DNA from: Venatoribacter pacificus
GTDB taxonomy: Bacteria; Pseudomonadota; Gammaproteobacteria; Pseudomonadales; Oceanobacteraceae
Length of the DNA stretch: 64,000 nt
Assembly (NCBI RefSeq): GCF_025318105.1
Contig: NZ_JAOANI010000028.1
Coordinates: forward strand, 310,001-374,000
Direction of reading: 5' to 3'
The number at the start of each line of letters is the position of its first letter. Position 1 is the first letter of the stretch. The notes beneath the pieces are model-generated. The model was not told where the DNA came from. It saw only the letters and a list, made by a program, of their open reading frames with translations, and did no database searches. This document shows, piece after piece, positions 14,506-23,938 of the stretch. Both the position numbers and the translations under genes were made by a program.

Positions 14506-17493
14506 TTATTGCTCCTGTTCACGCCAATAGGTTTTTCTCAGCGGATTGCCTAGGAGTTCAATCTTTTCTATTTCGGCACCGATTAATAATGACAGACTAG
14601 GATCTCCATCTCCGTCCTCTTTTAATGGAGGTTTTATTACTACTGGTTCCGAAACGATACCAGGCTGAACAAGATCTTTCTGTTCAATGGTGCGACGGTC
14701 TTCATAAGTTGGTTTGATTTTATACAACTTGGCTTTGCCGGTGTCTGCTTCACAGCCTGAGCGACTGGCAGGATCCACAGGCTGATAGGTTGTAAAGTAA
14801 ATAGTATCGGCCAGAGTTACTGAGTTACTGAGCACTTTTTCACCGGTACCGGGAAGGTCATAATACAAGCCATTGTTTTTCAGCGTGTATGATGCGTTAT
14901 CGTAATTGCTGTAATTGGCCAGATCCGCTTTTTTAAGTCCGGGATAGGATTCAGGAGCGCCATCAACTGCGTAGTCGTTAACAACGTAGAAGAAGTCATT
15001 AGCGTCTTCATTCAGTGGGTGAGCACGGTAACCAGATCCAAGGGCAATCTGATAGCGCCCTTTGCCTTCAACAGAAACAGTCTTACCTGTAGCAGCATCT
15101 GTTTGCCATACAACGCCGTATTCCGAATAGACAACATCCGGTGAGGTAAAGAAACGCACATTATTTGCCCGGCTGCTATCAGCCCCCAGATCAGCAATCA
15201 GACCACCCTGCGCAAAGCGGTTACTTGATGACGCGCCGGGTAAGAAATCAATGCGCCACAGGCGACCGCCTAAATCAGCAGCATATAGTATGTCGACATC
15301 ACCATCGGAATCATCATCGACAGCGACAATATTGCCTACAATTCCGCTTTTCATACCAGTAAGGCGCAGGCTCGCCGCAGAGTCTGATGATGTGCTCCAT
15401 AGTAAACTACCTGTTTTGGCATCAACCATATAAATGGCGTTACCTTGCTCATGAGTTGTGCGCACAGAGTAATTATCTTCTTTTGGATCATAACCACCAC
15501 CGAAAATCAGAACTTTACGTTTATTACCGTCAGTCCAGGTAACATCAACGGGTGCCATACGTGACCAGGTTTGCCCGAGGCGCTCAAAGCCGCTGGTGGT
15601 ATTCGGGTGGTCGCGCCCGTTGATCTGCCACAATACTTTTGGTGCATCACGGTTGCTTACATCAATAGCATAATAACTGCTGCCACCACGACGCATACCG
15701 ATATACAGATAAGCTTTTTCGGAATTATTAATAATCTGGTCACGGTTGGTATCGTCATGCCAGACGGAAATCGGTCCGTCGAGACCGTATTTTTTAACTC
15801 CACCTCCCTGATAATAGGCGGTGACAACAGGGAGTAGCTCTTTAGGAATAAACGAAAAACGCTCTTTCGGCGAATCAGCGTTGGTATCAAAGGCATGCAG
15901 GTAGCCTGAGTTAGTGCCAATAAACAGCGTACTATCAGGAATTTTCTTACCGGACGAGTCAGTTGTCTGACCATAATTCAGCAACACTGGACGGCTGTGG
16001 AGTGGGTCTTCCATTGCGCGGCGCGGATTACTGGCGCTGCTGCCTTTGACGTCCAGGCCGCGGGCCCATTGAATCAGTTTTTTGTATTCCGAACCGCTTA
16101 AGCTGGTGCCCATCAGGGTTCTGTTCAGACTGGTATTGTCTTCATGTACCCGGTTATTGCTTGCACTCAGATTGTTGCCTGCAATATTGGTAACAACTTT
16201 ACGGTCTAGCGGCAAACGACTGGCAATACCGCCTTTAACAACATTGTCACCGTCAGGAGCGTCCGCATCCTGCGTCCAGAAGCTTTGGGCGTTCTTATTA
16301 AAAAAACCTGTGCTAGGGTCAACTGCTGAATTCCCTTTACTGTCAACAATGGTGCCATCCGTCGTCATACGGAAGCGTTTCACGTTGCCAGACCAGCCAA
16401 CAGCTTCATGCGGCTTGAATACTGAGTAATAAAGCTGATCCAGCTGTTCAAGGCTGTTAAACGCATTAACCGCCACGGCAGGCGCAGAAAAGGTCCCTGC
16501 GGAGCTGGATATGTCATCAAAAATTTTGGTCAGCGCGGTTTTTAACTTACTGTAATCGTCAGCCATTGCGGAGATGCCGCCGCCATGTGTTGCCGCATTA
16601 GCCAAAATGATTTGAGGTGCAGCATTATTTCCAAGAAAGCCGCCAACGCTGTGGAAATGAATCTGCTGTTTTCCTGGTAGGGAGGTGCTGTTGTCTGAGT
16701 TGTACATAGAATATGCCAATTCTTCCAGACAGCTATACGATTTACCGCTGCCGCTACCGCTATTGGTACTACAGGTTTTACTTAAGCCTGTACCTTGTAA
16801 GTCAGCATCAGAAAACTTGGAGATCAAGCCGCGTATACGGGTATCACTGGAGTTATCGTAGGTCGCATCACCATCCGTAAACAGCACGATGTGACTTTTT
16901 TGACATTGATCCGTTATTGGTGAAATATATTGTCCATTACTGTGTGTGTCAGAATGGCTGGCAAAAGCGATGGCTGTTTTATATTCATAGTAGCCATCTC
17001 TGCAGCTACCGTTGTTCCACCGTCTGGTGCATACCCATTCCCTAGTTTGATAACTGTATTTACCATAATCAACACTCTCGCCACGCAGAAACCGAAGTGC
17101 TTCATCAACGGTTTCTACGATTGGGGTCCATGTGCTTGGTACATAGCCATCAATTGTATTATTTATATTGGTACGATGAGCATCATCATCAATGCTCTTC
17201 ATCGCTGTGCTGAGGTAGCCACCATTATTTTGATTTGAGGTCTTGTCATCAAACTCCATTAAAGCAAGGTTAATGCCGCTGATATCTTTAATCGTATCTT
17301 TAGCCGCACGTTTAACAATGGATAACCGTGATTCACCGCCGGCATCACTGTCCATACTGCCTGATGTGTCAAAAATAAAAATAACGTTCGGATTTACCCT
17401 GTTCGCGGTACCCAGATAGATTTCAGTGTCATCGGCAAGAGCAGAACTGCTCAGCAATCCAAAAGCAATAATTGAACTCCAGTAAATTTTCAT
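14506..17493 (-). CDS. pilY1: Type IV pilus tip adhesin / assembly factor PilY1
   Basis: 995-aa exported protein. A Sec signal peptide (MKIYWSSIIAFGLLSSSALA, residues 1-20) precedes a von Willebrand factor A domain whose MIDAS motif is D42-T-S-G-S46. The C-terminal half is the Neisseria PilC-type beta-propeller, with a calcium loop D-D-D-S-D-G-D-V-D near residue 724, the site reported to govern twitching in P. aeruginosa PilY1. No RGD motif was found. The start follows the upstream small secreted protein by 2 nt. Unlike in Pseudomonas it precedes fimU. Confidence 0.93.
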   Translation of the reverse strand: MKIYWSSIIAFGLLSSSALADDTEIYLGTANRVNPNVIFIFDTSGSMDSDAGGESRLSIVKRAAKDTIKDISGINLALMEFDDKTSNQNNGGYLSTAMKSIDDDAHRTNINNTIDGYVPSTWTPIVETVDEALRFLRGESVDYGKYSYQTREWVCTRRWNNGSCRDGYYEYKTAIAFASHSDTHSNGQYISPITDQCQKSHIVLFTDGDATYDNSSDTRIRGLISKFSDADLQGTGLSKTCSTNSGSGSGKSYSCLEELAYSMYNSDNSTSLPGKQQIHFHSVGGFLGNNAAPQIILANAATHGGGISAMADDYSKLKTALTKIFDDISSSAGTFSAPAVAVNAFNSLEQLDQLYYSVFKPHEAVGWSGNVKRFRMTTDGTIVDSKGNSAVDPSTGFFNKNAQSFWTQDADAPDGDNVVKGGIASRLPLDRKVVTNIAGNNLSASNNRVHEDNTSLNRTLMGTSLSGSEYKKLIQWARGLDVKGSSASNPRRAMEDPLHSRPVLLNYGQTTDSSGKKIPDSTLFIGTNSGYLHAFDTNADSPKERFSFIPKELLPVVTAYYQGGGVKKYGLDGPISVWHDDTNRDQIINNSEKAYLYIGMRRGGSSYYAIDVSNRDAPKVLWQINGRDHPNTTSGFERLGQTWSRMAPVDVTWTDGNKRKVLIFGGGYDPKEDNYSVRTTHEQGNAIYMVDAKTGSLLWSTSSDSAASLRLTGMKSGIVGNIVAVDDDSDGDVDILYAADLGGRLWRIDFLPGASSSNRFAQGGLIADLGADSSRANNVRFFTSPDVVYSEYGVVWQTDAATGKTVSVEGKGRYQIALGSGYRAHPLNEDANDFFYVVNDYAVDGAPESYPGLKKADLANYSNYDNASYTLKNNGLYYDLPGTGEKVLSNSVTLADTIYFTTYQPVDPASRSGCEADTGKAKLYKIKPTYEDRRTIEQKDLVQPGIVSEPVVIKPPLKEDGDGDPSLSLLIGAEIEKIELLGNPLRKTYWREQEQ

Positions 17494-17495
17494 AC

Positions 17496-17870
17496 TCAGT
17501 TCTCCCCAGTTAATTCCACAGGTTCAGCACGCTCCAGTATCCCGCCAAAGATGACACTGGTTATCTTGTTTTCTGAATGATTTATGAATAAAGAGACGAT
17601 GTCATAAGGGTTCTTAACATAGAGTTCAGTTGCCTGAGACAGACTGATCGCCGAGTTGCGGTCAAAAAATGTTGCATCGGCAGAGACTTTATACATTGTC
17701 TCCGGGCATTCATCACAGTCTTTGAATTTAACGGCCTGGCTTGAAAATGCGATCAGGTTACTTTTATTGACCTGATGTTCGATCACTTTCAAGCCACCAT
17801 TTTCAGCAAATGCATTTTGCCCAATGAAAAGCAGAGCAACAGTAAATGAGATTTTCAGTAGTATTTTCAT
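17496..17870 (-). CDS. Small secreted protein in the PilX-PilY1 interval (PilY2-like position)
   Basis: 124-aa protein with a clear signal peptide (MKILLKISFTVALLFIGQNAFA). The mature part holds a CDECPETMY segment (two close cysteines), KVSADATFFDRNSA and the hydrophobic end ITSVIFGGILE. The ATG at 17870 follows AAAGG by 8 nt; an in-frame TTG two codons upstream is less likely. It sits 17 nt after pilX and 2 nt before pilY1. P. aeruginosa has a small secreted PilY2 in this operon but after pilY1; homology cannot be shown by eye, so the relation is positional only. Confidence 0.75.
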   Translation of the reverse strand: MKILLKISFTVALLFIGQNAFAENGGLKVIEHQVNKSNLIAFSSQAVKFKDCDECPETMYKVSADATFFDRNSAISLSQATELYVKNPYDIVSLFINHSENKITSVIFGGILERAEPVELTGEN

Positions 17871-17887
17871 ATCCAAGACCTTTGCAA

Positions 17888-18451
17888 TTATTGCGGCGCC
17901 GGAGCCATATAAAAGAACCCCGCTTCCTGACGGGAGCGGGATTGGTTATTCACATCAATGCCTAATACATTGCTGGCAAAGTAGTAAGGCACAAGTGTAC
18001 CTGCACTGGAGCCTGCATGTTGCTTCAGGGATTGCGGTGCATTGCCAGGCAACTGGAGTACACGAATATTATTGGTTGTTGCCTGCGTTCCGGCGTTTTG
18101 CGGAGGCTGTGGCAGCAGGTTGAAGCTGTATGGGTCCAGCTGCGCTGTACCGGCAGGATTACCGTTGGCAAGACTGGTGTTTTCAGCGTTGATCATGCCG
18201 CCAAGGATTGCATTGGCTGTATTACCATTGCGCAGACCGTCCAGAAGGGTATTCAGGTTACCCATGGTGTCATTAAAAATAGTTTGCTGATGCTGCATAT
18301 TACCAATCATTCGTAACTGTAGCGTAGAGCGTTGCATCGCAACGACAGCGCCTATAGTAATCGCTGTGAGAATGACCAGACTGAATACGAGTGATGAGCC
18401 GCGTTGCTGTTGCGGCATCTTACCGTAGCTTGGCTTCAGGGTTTGAATCAT
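17888..18451 (-). CDS. pilX: Type IV pilus minor pilin PilX
   Basis: 187-aa protein with a longer leader ending QQQRG, then SSLVFSLVILTAITIGAVVAMQ, the form of N-terminus seen in PilX rather than in PilE/V/W. PilX is a core minor pilin that works with PilY1 at the pilus tip. The ATG at 18451 has a GGGGAAG site; an internal ATG at 18418 is the alternative. The gene is followed by the small secreted protein and pilY1. Confidence 0.85.
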   Translation of the reverse strand: MIQTLKPSYGKMPQQQRGSSLVFSLVILTAITIGAVVAMQRSTLQLRMIGNMQHQQTIFNDTMGNLNTLLDGLRNGNTANAILGGMINAENTSLANGNPAGTAQLDPYSFNLLPQPPQNAGTQATTNNIRVLQLPGNAPQSLKQHAGSSAGTLVPYYFASNVLGIDVNNQSRSRQEAGFFYMAPAPQ

Positions 18452-18516
18452 GTGCTTCCCCAGAGTGTAATCTCAGCCTTTACGATACCCGGAAGTGAGT
18501 AAAAGACTAGGGTCCG

Positions 18517-18531
18517 CCGACCAAAGGTCGG
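18517..18531. repeat. Short hairpin between fimT and pilX
   Basis: CCGACC-AAA-GGTCGG forms a 6-bp stem in the 131-nt gap between fimT and pilX. No U-tract follows on either strand, so it may be an attenuating or processing hairpin. Confidence 0.4.
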
Positions 18532-18582
18532 ACAATGCTTCCCGGCGGTCAGGTTGAAGGCTGTTTGTGACGGAATTCCGTT

Positions 18583-19146
18583 TCATTGGGGCGGACAAGG
18601 CACGTTTTTACCATTCGGTGTTTCTGGTAAGCCATCCTGGTTGTTATCGGTACCGGGTCTTACCCGACCATTGCGGGAAATAATAAAAGCCGCCCCAACG
18701 GGCAGGCTGCCATTGTGGCAATAACCGAGAGAGCCGGTATTCACGCCAGCAAAGCCGCGTTCATCAAAGCTGATGACACGACTATTAAAACTGCGCAACA
18801 CGTTACGGTTATCATTGGCCGGTAGTGTAAATAGCTGCTGCTCTCCAGGATCCAGTACTCGATTGTTATTGGGATCGGTAAATACTGACAGTGTCTCGTT
18901 CCAGAGATTGCTGCAACGCAGGCTGGCATCAAGAGGGCACAGTGTTGTTCTGCTGGCCCGGAGTAGCGCCTGGCTTCTGGTAAAACTGATGATTTGATTA
19001 AGCTTGCCAATGTCTTGGCGTGCCTCAGTTCGGCTCAGAAAGCTGTTCATTGTTGGAAGTCCGACCGTAGCCAATAGCGTTACTATAGCTGTCGTAACCA
19101 TCATCTCAATAAGAGTAAAACCGGAAGTAATTGGGCGAGAAAGCAT
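18583..19146 (-). CDS. fimT: Type IV pilus pseudopilin, FimT-like
   Basis: 187-aa GspH/FimT family pseudopilin. The ATG at 19146 with a GGGAG site gives the leader MLSRPITSG followed by FTLIEMMVTTAIVTLLATVG. The body has RSQALLRASRTTLCP, SLRCSNLW, a FDERGFAG motif and a C-terminal CHNGS...CPPQ pair. It lies just downstream of pilR, the position of fimT in P. aeruginosa. In some species FimT binds DNA for natural transformation; whether this one does cannot be read from sequence. Confidence 0.85.
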   Translation of the reverse strand: MLSRPITSGFTLIEMMVTTAIVTLLATVGLPTMNSFLSRTEARQDIGKLNQIISFTRSQALLRASRTTLCPLDASLRCSNLWNETLSVFTDPNNNRVLDPGEQQLFTLPANDNRNVLRSFNSRVISFDERGFAGVNTGSLGYCHNGSLPVGAAFIISRNGRVRPGTDNNQDGLPETPNGKNVPCPPQ

Positions 19147-19225
19147 CAGTATCTCCCTGATAGCAAAGCGATCATCCTGATCATTGCAATTCACTCTAAT
19201 GCAACAGACATCCTTGTCACTCAGA

Positions 19226-19263
19226 CCTGAGGCTGAAATTCTGTTTTACGTTTCAGTCTCAGG
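19226..19263 (-). terminator. Hairpin downstream of pilR
   Basis: A 13-bp stem with one mismatch (19226-19238 with 19251-19263, CCTGAGGCTGAAA/TTTCAGTCTCAGG) and a 12-nt loop starts 24 nt after the pilR stop. No U-tract follows on the minus strand, so intrinsic termination is uncertain. Confidence 0.45.
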
Positions 19264-19286
19264 CTTGATTTCAGAGGTGTCTCCGG

Positions 19287-20630
19287 TTAGTCAATTTCCA
19301 GTTTCTTACAGCGGTAACGCAGCGCGCGGAAGCTGATACCGAGCTTTTCGGCGGCGGCGGTTTTGTTCCAGCGCGTGGCTTCCAGTGCCTGGGTGATGGC
19401 GCGGCGCTCAATGTTCTCGAGGTAGGCTTCTAGGTTGTTGGTTTCAATGCGTGGATTATTGTTGTCCGGCTCTTCGCTGATCGGTTTGCTCAGGCTCAGG
19501 TCACTGAGGCCGATGCTGTCACCTTCGGCAAGGGTGACGGCACGCTGCAGGATATTTTCCAGCTCACGTACGTTCCCCGGATAGTGGTAGGTCAGCAGTG
19601 CCTGTTGCGCGGCGTCTTCCAGAATAATTTCTGGCATGCCCCATTCCTGGGAGTATTTACGGATAAAATGCCGGATCAGCATGGGAATATCTTCCGCCCG
19701 GTCGGCCAGGCGCGGCACATTAATCTGAATGACGTTCAGGCGGAAATACAAGTCCTGGCGGAATTCTTCGGCCTTGACCAGTGCGCCGATATCTTTATGG
19801 CTGGCGCAGAGTATGCGCACGTCGACCGGTGTTTCGAATTCCGAGCCGACACTGCGTACGGCCTTTTCCTGAATGACGCGCAACAGTTTGGCCTGCATAT
19901 CGAGTGGCAGCTCGGCGACTTCATCAAGGAACAGGGTGCCGCCATTGGCTGCGCGGAAAAACCCGGCCTTTTCGCTGCTGGCGCCGGTAAAGCTGCCTTT
20001 GGCATGACCGAAGAATTCGCTCTCCATTAAATCACGCGGAATCGCGCCGCAATTTACGGCGATAAATGGTTGTTCCATGCGCGCGCTTTGGTGATGAATT
20101 AAACGTGCTACCAGTTCTTTACCAGTGCCTGACTCGCCGTAAATAAATACCGGTGCCTGGGTGCGGGCCACTTTGAATATTTTTTCTTTCAGAGTGCGCA
20201 TGCCATCTGACTGGCCAAGCAGGCCGTCGGCAGAAGGCAGGTTTTCAATATTGGCCGGCACTTTGGTGAGCTGCAGTGAGGCTTTTACCAGCTCGCGCAG
20301 GCGTTCGGTATCCAGCGGTTTGGCCACCACATCGAAGGCACCGGCTTTCAGCGCGTTGACGGCCAGTTCCATATTGCCGTAGGCGGTAATCATGGCGACC
20401 GGCATATCCGGGTGACGGGTATTGCACAGTTGAATCAGGTCGAGGCCATTGCCATCGGGCAATTTCATGTCCGTGATGCAGAAATGGTAGGGCCTTTCCT
20501 GCAATAACGTCAGGGCTTCGCTGACACTTCCTGCCTGATAACAATCGAGTTCCATGCGTTTCAGCGTCAGTGCAATCAGAGCACGGATATCGGGTTCGTC
20601 ATCAATAATCAGGGCGGCAAATTTATTCAT
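19287..20630 (-). CDS. pilR: Sigma-54-dependent response regulator PilR
   Basis: 447-aa NtrC-type activator: receiver domain (residues 1-120; IIDDE acidic pair, phospho-Asp in ITDMKLPDG, Thr in MITAYG, Lys in VVAKPLD), AAA+ sigma-54 interaction domain (about 135-370; Walker A GESGTGKE, GAFTGA loop present as GSFTGA, Walker B GGTLFLDEV), and a Fis-type helix-turn-helix (about 405-445). In Pseudomonas PilR activates pilA. A sigma-54 promoter with possible enhancer sites precedes pilA in this same window. It lies 31 nt after pilS. Confidence 0.96.
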   Translation of the reverse strand: MNKFAALIIDDEPDIRALIALTLKRMELDCYQAGSVSEALTLLQERPYHFCITDMKLPDGNGLDLIQLCNTRHPDMPVAMITAYGNMELAVNALKAGAFDVVAKPLDTERLRELVKASLQLTKVPANIENLPSADGLLGQSDGMRTLKEKIFKVARTQAPVFIYGESGTGKELVARLIHHQSARMEQPFIAVNCGAIPRDLMESEFFGHAKGSFTGASSEKAGFFRAANGGTLFLDEVAELPLDMQAKLLRVIQEKAVRSVGSEFETPVDVRILCASHKDIGALVKAEEFRQDLYFRLNVIQINVPRLADRAEDIPMLIRHFIRKYSQEWGMPEIILEDAAQQALLTYHYPGNVRELENILQRAVTLAEGDSIGLSDLSLSKPISEEPDNNNPRIETNNLEAYLENIERRAITQALEATRWNKTAAAEKLGISFRALRYRCKKLEID

Positions 20631-20661
20631 ACAACAGGGTCCGTTCTGTGGCGCAATTGGC

Positions 20662-22188
20662 TCAGGAGGTTCGCATTATGATGCGGAAGCAGGTTCCGTT
20701 GGGTATTGGATGATACTGGATATAGGCCTGGTTTGCCTCGCACAGTTCGCGGCATAAATAGAGCCCCAGTCCGGTGCCATTATGTTCAGTGGTGTAAAAG
20801 GGTTCAAACAGGTGAGTGCGCTGTTCGGACGGAACGCCGCTACCATTATCGATAATATCCAGCTGAACCTGGCGTTCGTTCAGGGCTTGAGCAATCAGGG
20901 TCAGACGAGCATTATCCGGCGCTGATTTAAGTGCATAGCGCAAACCGTTGGCGCACAGGTTGTGCAGAATCTGTTGCAGGTGGTCGGGGTCAAACTGTAC
21001 CAGCAGGCTGTCGTTGCAGTGCACGCTGAAATGAAAAGTCTGGCCATGGGTCAGGTTGCGGAACTGATCATGAAAGTGCTGTAACCAGGGTGCCAGGCGC
21101 AGGGTTTCGGCGACGGCTTTATTGCGCCTGGAAAGTTGCAGAATGTCTTCGATGGTGCGGTTAATACGCATGCAGTGTTGCTCAACAATCTGGGTCAGTT
21201 GTTGTTCACCTTCCTGCAGGTAAGGTGTTTCTGCCAGCAGTTGTGCAGCCTGACGTAGGGCACTGAGTGGGTTACGGATTTCATGCGCAATGGAGGCGGT
21301 CAGGCGGCCGAGGGAGGCCAGTTTAAATTGCTGTGCTTCGGCGGCAATGCGGGCCGCTTCTTCAACGTAAATCAGATAGTCGCCGGGTTCTGAAGCATTG
21401 AGCGCCACGCGGCGGAAAATCAGTTTTTCGTTGCGGACTTCAATCACCTGATCGGCTTCGGCCTGCAGCAGGGTTGGAGGCAGAGATGAGCCCTCGGCCA
21501 GGCTGAACCACTGTCGCGCCTGCTGGTTATAAAACAAAATACGGTCATGGGTATCGCAGGCAATCACTCCATTGGGTAAATCCAACAGTGCCTGCTGACT
21601 GAAACGCTGCAGGCGTTTGATGCGGGTTGCCTGATCAGAGGCCAGCGTCAGGGCGCTGTTCAGTCGCCGTGACAGTGTTTGCGTTAACCACGCCAGCGTA
21701 AAACAAAGAAAACCATACAACCCGGAGTTTACAATCTCCTGAGTGTTATAGCTGCCGGGCCAGATGTGCTGGGTATAGAACACCGCAATTGTGGTCCAGG
21801 CGGCGACGCCGTAGCCGAGCACGCCGGGGGCGAGCAGGTTGGACATCATCAGCGGAATCAGAATCAGGCTGGAAAAACCGGTATCCAGACCGCCGGAGGC
21901 GTGCATCAGCGCGGCCAGAATTGCAATTTCGATAAACACATAGCTGGTGGCTTGTTGCGGGTCCGGTTCGCGGTTGGCGATGGCAGCAAAAAGTGATGCC
22001 ATGATCACGTAAACAGAAGAACCGATTAAAAATACGTGCGGCAGTTTGCCTCCAATAATGACGTTCTGCAGATCAACGGCATCGGTAATAATCAGCAGCA
22101 GAGCCAGAAACAGAGAGTAGTAGCTGTAAAAACGCAGCAGGCGGTTGCCACGAACAACCAATTCAGTGGATTTAAACCAACGTGCCAC
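20662..22188 (-). CDS. pilS: Sensor histidine kinase PilS
   Basis: 508-aa membrane kinase: about six N-terminal transmembrane helices (residues 20-190), a PAS-like segment (about 195-275, ALLDLPNGVIACD), HisKA with HEIRNPLSALRQ (about 300), and HATPase with NLCANGLRYA, DNGSGVP and GTGLGLYLCRE. All catalytic boxes are intact. It starts with GTG, supported by TAAGGAG five nt upstream. It partners PilR; in Pseudomonas PilS senses pilin levels in the membrane. Divergent from nadE. Confidence 0.95.
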   Translation of the reverse strand: MARWFKSTELVVRGNRLLRFYSYYSLFLALLLIITDAVDLQNVIIGGKLPHVFLIGSSVYVIMASLFAAIANREPDPQQATSYVFIEIAILAALMHASGGLDTGFSSLILIPLMMSNLLAPGVLGYGVAAWTTIAVFYTQHIWPGSYNTQEIVNSGLYGFLCFTLAWLTQTLSRRLNSALTLASDQATRIKRLQRFSQQALLDLPNGVIACDTHDRILFYNQQARQWFSLAEGSSLPPTLLQAEADQVIEVRNEKLIFRRVALNASEPGDYLIYVEEAARIAAEAQQFKLASLGRLTASIAHEIRNPLSALRQAAQLLAETPYLQEGEQQLTQIVEQHCMRINRTIEDILQLSRRNKAVAETLRLAPWLQHFHDQFRNLTHGQTFHFSVHCNDSLLVQFDPDHLQQILHNLCANGLRYALKSAPDNARLTLIAQALNERQVQLDIIDNGSGVPSEQRTHLFEPFYTTEHNGTGLGLYLCRELCEANQAYIQYHPIPNGTCFRIIMRTS

Positions 22189-22303
22189 AGGGGCTCCTTA
22201 ACCAGAAATATCGACCGCAAAACACAGGCCGGTGTGATGATGATTGCTTCGGCCCGGTAATTTTTCGACAATACGCGCAAATTCGTCAGGGTAACCCGAG
22301 AGT

Positions 22304-23929
22304 ATGTCACAGTCACTTACCATCGCATTGGCACAGCACAACTTTCTGGTCGGAGATATTTCCGGCAATGGCCAGCGTATTGTTGAGGCTGCACAGCAGG
22401 CACAGCAGCAGGGTGCCCAGCTGGTGGTATTCAGCGAACTGGCGGTAACCGGTTACCCGCCGGAAGATTTATTACTGCGTCCTAGCCTGCAGCCACGTGT
22501 AGAAGAAGCACTGCAGCAGATTGCGGCTGCCAGCCATTACATCGCCATCGCGGTTGGCTTTCCGTGGCGGGAGCAGGGAAAACTCTATAACTGCGCCGCT
22601 GTCTGGTTTCAGGGCGAGTGCCTGGGGCGTTACGCCAAGCAGTGCCTGCCCAATTATCAGGTCTTTGATGAACAGCGTTATTTCAGCGCGGGTGATCAGC
22701 CCTGTGTTATTGATCTGCTTGGGCATCGTATCGGCCTGACCGTCTGCGAAGACGTCTGGCACGCCGGTCCGGTGGAACAAAGTGTGGCGGCGGGTGCCGG
22801 GTTGATTCTGAACCTGAACGCCTCGCCTTTTCATTTAGGTAAACATGGTGAACGCCTGACCCTGATGCAGCAGCATGCGCGCAGTCAGAATGTGGCTCTG
22901 CTGTATGTGAACCAAGTCGGCGCTCAGGACGAACTGGTCTTTGATGGTGGCTCGTTTGCGGTGGCCGCCGATGGTGAGCAAGTACTGCAAATGCCCTCTT
23001 TTGTTGAAGCCAACGCACTGGTGCAATGGCAGAGTGGCCGCCTGCAGGCATTGACCGATACCGACACTGATGAACCCTACAGCGAACTGGCCAGCCTGTA
23101 TCAGGCTCTGGTGCTCGGGGTGCGCGATTATGTGAATAAAAACCGTTTCCAGGGGGTATTGCTCGGTTTGTCCGGCGGTATCGACTCCGCCCTCACACTG
23201 GCCATTGCGGTCGATGCTTTGGGTGCTGAGCGGGTACAGGCGGTAATGATGCCCTTTACTTACACCTCGGGCATGAGCAAAGAAGACGCGGCGGAGCAGG
23301 CCGAAACGATGGGGGTGCGTTACCAGTCGATCTCCATTGAGCCGATGTACCGTGAATTCATGACCGCGCTGTCGGCCGAGTTTGCCGGCCTGCCGGTGGA
23401 TACCACAGAAGAAAACCTGCAGTCACGTTGCCGTGGTGTGCTGCTGATGGCGATGTCGAATAAAAGTGGATACATGGTGCTGACCACCGGCAATAAAAGC
23501 GAAATGGCGGTCGGTTATGCCACACTGTATGGCGATATGGCCGGTGGTTACGGCGCTTTAAAAGACGTCTACAAAACCAAGGTATTCGCCCTGGCGGAAT
23601 ACCGTAATTCAATCTCGCCAGTGATTCCGCAGCGCGTGATCGACCGTCCGCCATCGGCTGAACTGGCGCCGGATCAGAAAGACGAAGACAGCCTGCCGCC
23701 GTATCCGGTGCTGGATGCCATTCTTGAACGTTATATCGAACGTGATATGAGTGCCGAAGCCATCATCAGTGCCGGTTTTACCCGCGATGACGTGCTGCGT
23801 GTGTTGCGTCTGGTCGACGTTAATGAATACAAGCGCCGTCAGGCACCCATTGGTGTGCGCGTAACTCAGCGTGGTTTTGGCCGTGATCGCCGTTATCCGG
23901 TGACCAACGGTTGGAAGGCTGGAATTTAA
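22304..23929 (+). CDS. nadE: Glutamine-dependent NAD+ synthetase
   Basis: 541-aa two-domain enzyme that amidates nicotinic acid adenine dinucleotide to NAD+. The N-terminal nitrilase-type glutaminase (about 1-245) has the Glu-Lys-Cys triad in VVFSELAVTG, KQCLPNY and LTVCEDVW; the C-terminal synthetase (about 265-541) has the PP-loop LSGGIDSAL and TTGNKSEMAVGYATLYGD. Divergent from pilS. A palindromic repeat element starts 10 nt after the stop. In Pseudomonas nadE is elsewhere, so its place between pilS and bamD is a local difference. Confidence 0.96.
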   Translation: MSQSLTIALAQHNFLVGDISGNGQRIVEAAQQAQQQGAQLVVFSELAVTGYPPEDLLLRPSLQPRVEEALQQIAAASHYIAIAVGFPWREQGKLYNCAAVWFQGECLGRYAKQCLPNYQVFDEQRYFSAGDQPCVIDLLGHRIGLTVCEDVWHAGPVEQSVAAGAGLILNLNASPFHLGKHGERLTLMQQHARSQNVALLYVNQVGAQDELVFDGGSFAVAADGEQVLQMPSFVEANALVQWQSGRLQALTDTDTDEPYSELASLYQALVLGVRDYVNKNRFQGVLLGLSGGIDSALTLAIAVDALGAERVQAVMMPFTYTSGMSKEDAAEQAETMGVRYQSISIEPMYREFMTALSAEFAGLPVDTTEENLQSRCRGVLLMAMSNKSGYMVLTTGNKSEMAVGYATLYGDMAGGYGALKDVYKTKVFALAEYRNSISPVIPQRVIDRPPSAELAPDQKDEDSLPPYPVLDAILERYIERDMSAEAIISAGFTRDDVLRVLRLVDVNEYKRRQAPIGVRVTQRGFGRDRRYPVTNGWKAGI

Positions 23930-23938
23930 CCCACTAAT

